A stretch of DNA of 16,500 nucleotides. Source: an uncultured Oscillibacter sp. GTDB taxonomy: Bacteria > Bacillota > Clostridia > Oscillospirales > Oscillospiraceae. Every line of letters starts with the position of its first letter. Position 1 is the first letter of the stretch. Below the pieces are notes generated by a model that was not told the origin of the DNA, searched no databases, and was given only the letters and a program-made list of their open reading frames with translations. The position numbers and the translations under genes are program-made. Positions 11,918-16,500 of this stretch are shown here, in pieces. The stretch spans positions 268,423-284,922 of the forward strand of contig CAJUCO010000001.1 of the NCBI GenBank assembly GCA_910585245.1, given 5' to 3'.

Positions 11918-14463
11918 GGTTTCGCGTAAGGCGTCCCCTCCAGAGGCAGGGATGTGCGCCGCTTGCCGTCGTAACGGAAATAGGCGCCGGCAATGGCGGG
12001 AGCGGTGGGAATCGACGTGATCTCTCCGATGCCGATGGCCCCACAGGCCACATCCAGCCCCTCTTTCTCCACAATGATGGGGAGGATCTCAGGCACCTGA
12101 TTGGCCCGGAACAGTCCCAAGGTTCCGAACTTCACATTGGGCTTACAGTCCGTCAAGGGGTACCGCTCCGTCAGGGCATAGCCCATGGACATGACTACTC
12201 CCCCCTCAATCTGCCCCTCTACCGAGAGGGGATTCACCGCCTTGCCCACGTCATGGGCGGCCACAATCTGCTTGAGCCTCCCATCCTCGTCCAGAATGCA
12301 CACTTGAGTGGCGTAACCGTAGGCAATGTGGCTGACGGGGTTGGGGACGTCGGCACCCAGAGGGTCCGTCCTGCCCAGATACTCGCCGTAGAACTCTTTT
12401 CCGTTCAAAGAGGCCAGCTCCCCCTCTTCCAGGGCGGCCTTCAGGCCTTCACAGGCCCGGCGGCAGGCCTCTCCGGTAAACAGCGTCTGCCGGGAGCCGG
12501 AGGTGGTACCGGAGTCCGGCGCGAAATACGTGTTGGACCGCTCGTAAACCACATTCTTGTGACTCAGTCCCGTCTGGTCACAGATCATCTGGGTCAGCAC
12601 CGTCCCCAGACCCTGGCCGATGCAGGAAGCCCCGGCAAAAATATGGACCTTGCCGTCCTCTACCGTGAGGCGAACCCGTCCTGTGTCCGGGATTCCTACG
12701 CCCACACCCGCGTTCTTCATGGCGCAGGCAAGGCCGGCGAACTTGGCCTTTTCATAGTAGGGTTTCACCGCCTCCAGCGTCTCCACAAGGCCGGTGGACG
12801 CGTCCACAATCTGGCCGTTTGGCAGCTCCTGACCGGGGCGGATGGCGTTGCGGTAGCGAATCTCCCAGGGGCTGATTCCCACCACGTCCGCCATCTGGTT
12901 TAACAAGCTCTCAATGCAAAAACAGGTCTGTGTGACGCCAAAGCCCCGGAAGGCCCCGGCGGGAGGATTGTTCGTGTACCAGGCCCAACCGTCAATCTCA
13001 AAGTTCTGATAGTTATAAGGTCCCGCCGCGTGGGTACAGGCCCGCTCCAGCACCGGCCCGCCCAAAGAGGCATAAGCCCCTGTATCCGCCACCACCTTGG
13101 CCTTGACGCCCTGGATAAGGCCGTTTTCGTCACAGCCCAGGGTAAACTCCATCTCCATGGGGTGACGCTTGGGGTGAATCAGCAAACTCTCCGCCCGGCT
13201 GAGCTTCACCTTCACCGGACGCCCAGTCAGATAGGCGACCAACGCGGCGTGGTGCTGGACCGTCACGTCCTCCTTGCCGCCAAAGCCGCCGCCCACCAGG
13301 CAGTTTCGAACCTTCACCTTTTCCGCCGGCAGGCCCAGCATCCCCATGGTCTCGTGCTGGGTGTCATAGGTCCCCTGGTCTGTGGAGAGAATCATCACCC
13401 CGTCCCCGTCGGGATAGGCCACGGCGCACTCCGGCTCCAGGAAGGCGTGCTCCGTCCAGGGGGTGGAAAAGGTCTCTGTCAGCACGTACTTGGATTTCGC
13501 AATGGCAGCCGCCGGGTCTCCCCGCTGAATATGCTTGTGCGCCAGCAGATTTCCCTCCCGGTGAACCAAAGGCGCCCCTTCCGCCATGGCCTCCCGGGGA
13601 CTGCGGACCATGGGCAGTTCCTCATAGTCCACTTTTATCAGAGCCTTGGCCTTGGCCAGGGTCTCCTGGTCCTCCGCCGCCACAATGCAGATGGCGTCCC
13701 CCAGGTAATGGGTGATTTCCCCCACGGCAATCATGGTGTCCCAATCCTTTTTCAGGTGGCCCACCTTGTTGCTTCCGGGGATGTCGGCGGCGGTAAAGAC
13801 CCCCACCACACCGGGCAGGGCCTTGGCCTCCTCCCCGTGAATGGCCAGGACCCTGGCTCTAGGGTATGCGGAGCGGACGGCGCTGGCGTAAATCATGCCG
13901 TCCATGGAAACATCGTCGGGATATATTCCCGTGCCGGTGACCTTTTCCTCCACATCCACACGGGGCACGCGGGCCCCCAGGGTCCAGCGCTCAGGGATTT
14001 CCGGAACCTCCCCGGCCCGCATAAGCTCCGCCGCCAGCAAAATGGCGTCGATGATCTTCACATAGCCGGTGCACCGGCAAATGTTATTTCGAATGGCGAA
14101 AGCCGCCTCCTCCCGGGAGGGGTTCGGGTTTCCGTCCAACAAGGCCTTGGCGCACATAACCATACCGGGGATGCAAAAGCCGCACTGCACCGCCCCGGCC
14201 TTTCCAAAAGCATATGTATAGACTCGCTTTTCAAACTCCGGCAAGCCCTCCACCGTGAGGACCTGTTTTCCCTCCAGCTTGTCCGTCTGGGGAATACAGG
14301 CCCGTGTAGGCTTGCCGTCGATGAGCACCGTGCAGGTGCCGCAGGCCCCTTCGCTGCATCCGTCCTTCACGGAAGTCAGGCCCAAGCTGTCCCGCAAAAA
14401 GCGGATCAGCTTTTGATTCTTCTCCACGGTTACAGGTTTGCCGTTTACGGTAAATGCCGCCAT
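11914..14463 (-). CDS. Single-chain molybdenum hydroxylase, selenium-dependent xanthine dehydrogenase type
   Basis: An 849-residue fusion of two modules. An N-terminal iron-sulfur module uses Cys36, 41, 44 and 56 for the plant-type [2Fe-2S] cluster, and CGFC (94-97) and CRCTGY (129-134) for the second. A molybdopterin-binding module follows from about residue 160, with GGGFGGKED, AFRGFG, SCIGQGLGT and GIGE (Glu814, the expected catalytic base). There is no FAD domain. Architecture and length match the family annotated as selenium-dependent xanthine dehydrogenase, related to E. coli XdhD, better than nicotinate or CO dehydrogenases. Selenium there is a labile cofactor ligand, so no selenocysteine codon is expected and none is seen. 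AAGGAG lies 6 bases before the start at 14463. Selenium dependence and substrate are inference. Confidence 0.82.
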   Translation of the reverse strand: MAAFTVNGKPVTVEKNQKLIRFLRDSLGLTSVKDGCSEGACGTCTVLIDGKPTRACIPQTDKLEGKQVLTVEGLPEFEKRVYTYAFGKAGAVQCGFCIPGMVMCAKALLDGNPNPSREEAAFAIRNNICRCTGYVKIIDAILLAAELMRAGEVPEIPERWTLGARVPRVDVEEKVTGTGIYPDDVSMDGMIYASAVRSAYPRARVLAIHGEEAKALPGVVGVFTAADIPGSNKVGHLKKDWDTMIAVGEITHYLGDAICIVAAEDQETLAKAKALIKVDYEELPMVRSPREAMAEGAPLVHREGNLLAHKHIQRGDPAAAIAKSKYVLTETFSTPWTEHAFLEPECAVAYPDGDGVMILSTDQGTYDTQHETMGMLGLPAEKVKVRNCLVGGGFGGKEDVTVQHHAALVAYLTGRPVKVKLSRAESLLIHPKRHPMEMEFTLGCDENGLIQGVKAKVVADTGAYASLGGPVLERACTHAAGPYNYQNFEIDGWAWYTNNPPAGAFRGFGVTQTCFCIESLLNQMADVVGISPWEIRYRNAIRPGQELPNGQIVDASTGLVETLEAVKPYYEKAKFAGLACAMKNAGVGVGIPDTGRVRLTVEDGKVHIFAGASCIGQGLGTVLTQMICDQTGLSHKNVVYERSNTYFAPDSGTTSGSRQTLFTGEACRRACEGLKAALEEGELASLNGKEFYGEYLGRTDPLGADVPNPVSHIAYGYATQVCILDEDGRLKQIVAAHDVGKAVNPLSVEGQIEGGVVMSMGYALTERYPLTDCKPNVKFGTLGLFRANQVPEILPIIVEKEGLDVACGAIGIGEITSIPTAPAIAGAYFRYDGKRRTSLPLEGTPYAKP

Positions 14464-14516
14464 AAAAAACTCCTTGCTTCCGTGCCCGTCCCGGTCCCAC
14501 GGCCATCTTGTATTCA

Positions 14517-14532
14517 GAAAGGTCAACCTTTC
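14517..14532. promoter_or_regulatory. Candidate operator palindrome in the hydroxylase leader
   Basis: GAAAGGT (14517-14523) and ACCTTTC (14526-14532) around CA form a perfect 16-bp inverted repeat, roughly +5 to +21 from the predicted transcription start. It could be a repressor roadblock site or a short leader hairpin. No second copy was noticed near the xdhA or mocA starts. Confidence 0.4.
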
Positions 14533-14543
14533 CGTTCTTGTTC

Positions 14544-14572
14544 ATTATACATGAAGTTTTAGCCGCGCGCAA
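14544..14572 (-). promoter_or_regulatory. Promoter of the single-chain molybdenum hydroxylase gene
   Basis: On the minus strand TTGCGC (14567-14572), 17 bp, then a perfect TATAAT (14544-14549). The leader before the start codon is about 75 bases and holds the palindrome at 14517-14532. Confidence 0.72.
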
Positions 14573-14701
14573 CCACACTTTTGTCATTTCGTTATTCTAT
14601 CTCAAGTCTAACGTTTTCCCCATACGCCTCATTCTTGATTCCCACAGGAGAACTGCCAAAAGAAAACCACTCTCCCGCGAAAACCCCAGAGGAGAAGAAA
14701 G

Positions 14702-14714
14702 GGTCCGGCGGACC
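14702..14714 (-). terminator. Short hairpin with pyrimidine tract at the distal end of repeat copy 3
   Basis: Minus strand: GGTCC, GCC, GGACC followed by CTTTCTTCT. The stem is only 5 bp, but its place matches the terminator at 747-769, just beyond the outer end of the repeat. It could stop thiamine pyrophosphokinase transcripts before they reach the hydroxylase promoter. Confidence 0.35.
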
Positions 14715-14723
14715 AGAGGGCCG

Positions 14724-14886
14724 CAGCTTGTCGAAAAAGTGTTGTTCAAAATGGAGCGGAAAGGAAAAGAGCTACGAGAGAAACCCATCAGGGGTTTCTC
14801 TCGTTTTCAATCAGAAGTTTTTCAGACCTTTTTGAAAGGTCTGAAAAACTTGCTCAGGCTGGCGAAAATCCTTTTTCGACAGCCTG
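14724..14886 (-). repeat. 163-bp three-hairpin intergenic repeat, copy 3 (downstream of thiN)
   Basis: Full copy in the sense orientation of the thiamine pyrophosphokinase gene. Hairpin 1 (14775-14803) has perfect 12-bp arms. Hairpin 2 (14815-14851) has perfect 17-base arms, AAGTTTTTCAGACCTTT and its complement, with a 3-base loop. Hairpin 3 (14853-14888) has one mismatch, GGC opposite GAC, intermediate between copy 1 (GGC with GCC) and copy 2 (GTC with GAC). The outer ends CAGCTTGTCGAAAAAG (14724-14739) and, inverted, CAGGCTGTCGAAAAAG match at 14 of 16 positions. Confidence 0.82.
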
Positions 14887-14887
14887 A

Positions 14888-14908
14888 GGCCCACCGGACC
14901 GGCGGGCC
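14888..14908 (-). terminator. GC-rich hairpin after the thiN stop
   Basis: Inverted repeat GGCCC, CCGG, CCGG, GGGCC with single-base interruptions, 2 bases beyond the stop codon. It matches the place of the hairpin after sigG (937-959). It lacks a T tract. Confidence 0.4.
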
Positions 14909-14910
14909 GG

Positions 14911-15555
14911 TCACGTCCGGGAGGCAGCTTCCAGGGGTGAAAGTTCCCAGCCCACGGCCAAAGCCCCTTTTCGAACCGAGATCCGGGCCTCCGGCTCCAA
15001 AATGTGGTTGCTGACTCCCAGGGGGAAGTCCGGCGTCAACACAGCGTTATGCAAGGGGTACTGAAAGCCCTCTTCGTCCACGCCCTCCGCCCGGTCCCCC
15101 AGACAAAAGGCGGAGAACCGCCCCCATTCCACCGTCCTTTGAATGGTAAGCGCCTCGTTTTCCAAAACAGTCCACACAAAGCCGTCGTCGTAGAGATACC
15201 CTCTGGCCTCCCTCCGGCGGAGGAACAACAAACATTGGAGGTTCGCCACCGTGTGGTCCAGGCGCTTACCGCCGGTGCCGCCATAGATATAAAATGTATC
15301 ACAGGCCTCTTCCAGCCCCACTTTGAGGGCCGCCAGCGTATCCGTGTCGTCCTTTTCCACCGGCAGGCGGCGGAGATTGGACAAGCCCTCCGGCGCTTCC
15401 ATGGAGTCAAAGTCCCCCAGAATGAGGTCCGGTTCAATCCCCTCTTTCAGGCAGAGCCGGTAGCCTCCGTCGGCGGCAATGACGAAATCACCCCTGGCGG
15501 GACGTTCTCGCAAACCGTAAAAACTCCCGGCTGCGAAGATGAAGCAGCGTTTCAT
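14911..15555 (-). CDS. thiN: Thiamine pyrophosphokinase
   Basis: A 214-residue enzyme that transfers pyrophosphate from ATP to thiamine, giving thiamine diphosphate in the cytoplasm. Family motifs in order: AADGGYRLCL (28-36), ILGDFDS (45-51), VEKDDTDTLAAL (66-77) and IYGGTGGKRLDHTVANL (90-106). The C-terminal half is the thiamine-binding beta domain. Length fits bacterial ThiN (about 210-220). The start at 15555 has AAAGGAGG 8 bases upstream, and an extended -10 promoter lies about 37 bases before it; the frame further upstream is not needed. No TPP riboswitch is visible in the short leader. Its usual neighbours (rsgA, rpe) are absent. Confidence 0.94.
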   Translation of the reverse strand: MKRCFIFAAGSFYGLRERPARGDFVIAADGGYRLCLKEGIEPDLILGDFDSMEAPEGLSNLRRLPVEKDDTDTLAALKVGLEEACDTFYIYGGTGGKRLDHTVANLQCLLFLRRREARGYLYDDGFVWTVLENEALTIQRTVEWGRFSAFCLGDRAEGVDEEGFQYPLHNAVLTPDFPLGVSNHILEPEARISVRKGALAVGWELSPLEAASRT

Positions 15556-15591
15556 GGCAAAATCCTCCTTTGCTGTGTTGTCGGTGTTTTC

Positions 15592-15600
15592 ATTATACCA
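15592..15600 (-). promoter_or_regulatory. Extended -10 promoter of thiN
   Basis: On the minus strand TGGTATAAT combines a perfect -10 with the upstream TG of an extended -10 element. The -35 region is poor, as is usual for this class. Confidence 0.65.
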
Positions 15601-15775
15601 TTCTGCCGGGAAAAAGACCAGAGCCTCTCTCCGGTTCACGGAAATCCAAATGTGTTGTAAGCATATGGTATTTGCAAGAAAAGCACAAAAAAGCCGCCCG
15701 GGATAAACCAAGGACCCGCCGGTCATTCCGCACCCTGGGGGACACGCAATTTTCCCCGCCTTTTGGGAGGGCGTC

Positions 15776-15804
15776 TTGACATCGGCGGGATTCTATATTA
15801 TGAT
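15776..15804 (+). promoter_or_regulatory. Promoter of ilvD
   Basis: A consensus TTGACA (15776-15781), 17 bp, then TATGAT (15799-15804). The predicted leader of about 58 bases is too short for a T-box. The rest of the 15556-15869 gap shows no gene or repeat. Confidence 0.8.
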
Positions 15805-15869
15805 AAAAACCCAATATCAAGGCGGATTTTCCCGGTCCCAGGGCCGGATACACAGGAGGCAACGCATCA

Positions 15870-16500
15870 TGAAAGACTTCAGCCGCAACGTCACCCAGGG
15901 CATTGAACGGGCCCCTAACCGCTCGCTGTTTTACGCTCTTGGCTACACCAGGGAGGAGCTGGACCGCCCTCTGATCGGTGTGGTTTGCTCCTATAATGAA
16001 ATCGTCCCCGGCCACATGAACCTGGACAAAATCGCGGAAGCTGTCAAAGCCGGCATCCGTGCCGCCGGTGGCACGCCGGTGGAGTTCCCCGCCATCGCCG
16101 TGTGCGACGGCATCGCCATGGGCCACGTGGGTATGAAATACTCCCTGATCACCCGGGATCTTATCGCCGACTCCACCGAGGCCATGGCCATCGCCCACCA
16201 GTTCGACGGGCTGGTGATGATTCCCAACTGTGACAAAAACGTCCCCGGCCTTCTCATGGCCGCCGCCCGGCTGAACATTCCCGCCATTTTCTGCTCCGGC
16301 GGCCCCATGCTGGCAGGGCGTCTGAGCGACGGCCGCCGGACCTGCCTGAGCCATATGTTCGAAGCCGTGGGCAGTTATTACGCCGGGAAACTGGACGAGG
16401 AAGGCGTGGAGGACTACGAAAACAACGCCTGCCCCACCTGCGGGTCCTGCTCCGGTATGTACACCGCCAACTCCATGAACTGCCTGACGGAGGCCATCGG
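15870..16500 (+). CDS. ilvD: Dihydroxy-acid dehydratase, N-terminal part (runs off the window)
   Basis: The first 210 codons of IlvD, which dehydrates 2,3-dihydroxy-isovalerate or 2,3-dihydroxy-3-methylvalerate to the keto acid in valine and isoleucine synthesis. Motifs seen: SYNEIVPGHMNLDKIAEAV (41-59), VCDGIAMGHVGMKYSL (78-93), LVMIPNCDKNVPGLLMAAAR (115-134) with cluster-type Cys121, and ACPTCGSCSGMYTANSMNC (187-205) holding further cluster cysteines. The ATG at 15870 has ACAGGAGG 9 bases upstream. About 340-350 residues should lie beyond the window. It stands alone behind its own strong promoter and is divergent from thiN. Confidence 0.96.

Noticed and set aside
11914..14463. In-frame UGA selenocysteine in the selenium-type hydroxylase
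   Set aside because: The frame is uninterrupted from start to stop. In this family selenium is a cofactor ligand, not selenocysteine.
13030..14562. 510-codon open frame on the plus strand opposite the single-chain hydroxylase
   Set aside because: This is a shadow frame in GC-rich DNA. The peptide is histidine- and glycine-rich and lacks domains, while the minus frame has clear cofactor motifs. The same applies to the 456-codon frame at 9385-10755.
14597..14788. Small open frames in the thiN-hydroxylase gap
   Set aside because: They run through the hairpin repeat, have no ribosome site and show no coding-like third positions.
15556..15869. TPP riboswitch before thiN or T-box before ilvD
   Set aside because: Both leaders are under about 60 bases from the predicted start sites, and no THI-box or T-box motif was seen.

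Overview
The window looks like a draft-assembly contig from a high-GC, endospore-forming Clostridia, most likely an Oscillospirales relative of Flavonifractor, Lawsonibacter or Oscillibacter. The lineage is inferred from a forespore sigma factor (sigG) beside a YlmC/YmxH-type sporulation gene, strong AAAGGAGG ribosome sites, GC-rich third codon positions and clostridial-type metabolic genes. The first 12 bases match the 3' end of the Illumina adapter, so the left edge is a contig end with leftover adapter.

Layout. Positions 23-3771 hold an M50 membrane protease (-), sigG (-) with a sigma-F-like promoter, ylmC/ymxH (+), a LysR regulator (-) whose 3' end overlaps ylmC by 65 bp, and a divergent LysE-type exporter (+). 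Positions 3776-4060 are packed with hairpin repeats. Positions 4072-7219 hold a MOFRL-type glycerate kinase (-) divergent from a two-gene operon (+): an MtnA/eIF2B-like sugar-1-phosphate isomerase and a class II (fuculose-phosphate-like) aldolase. Positions 7350-11733 hold a three-subunit xanthine dehydrogenase operon xdhA-xdhB-xdhC (-) divergent from a MocA-like molybdopterin cytidylyltransferase (+). Positions 11914-14463 encode a second, single-chain molybdenum hydroxylase of the kind called selenium-dependent xanthine dehydrogenase (-), followed by an unexplained coding-like fragment joined by a GTGA overlap. Thiamine pyrophosphokinase (-) and the first 210 codons of dihydroxy-acid dehydratase ilvD (+) close the window.

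How the genes may work together. Positions 4072-14463 can be read as a purine/nucleoside catabolism neighbourhood. Two molybdenum hydroxylases would oxidise purine bases and MocA would mature their cofactor. The isomerase and aldolase could cleave a pentose-1-phosphate, such as the ribose-1-phosphate left by nucleoside phosphorolysis or a 5-deoxy analogue, to dihydroxyacetone phosphate and an aldehyde. Glycerate kinase could return a C3 acid to glycolysis. The individual families are well supported; the joint pathway is inference.

The most unusual structure is a family of intergenic repeats. Three full copies of 162-163 bp (771-933, 3801-3962, 14724-14886) and two half copies (3963-4038, 7234-7313) lie directly downstream of genes. 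All are in the same orientation relative to the gene they follow. Each full copy has three consecutive near-perfect hairpins and imperfect terminal inverted repeats, and the hairpin arms show compensatory changes between copies. This looks like a MITE-like or 3'-UTR RNA element that I do not recognise as a named family.
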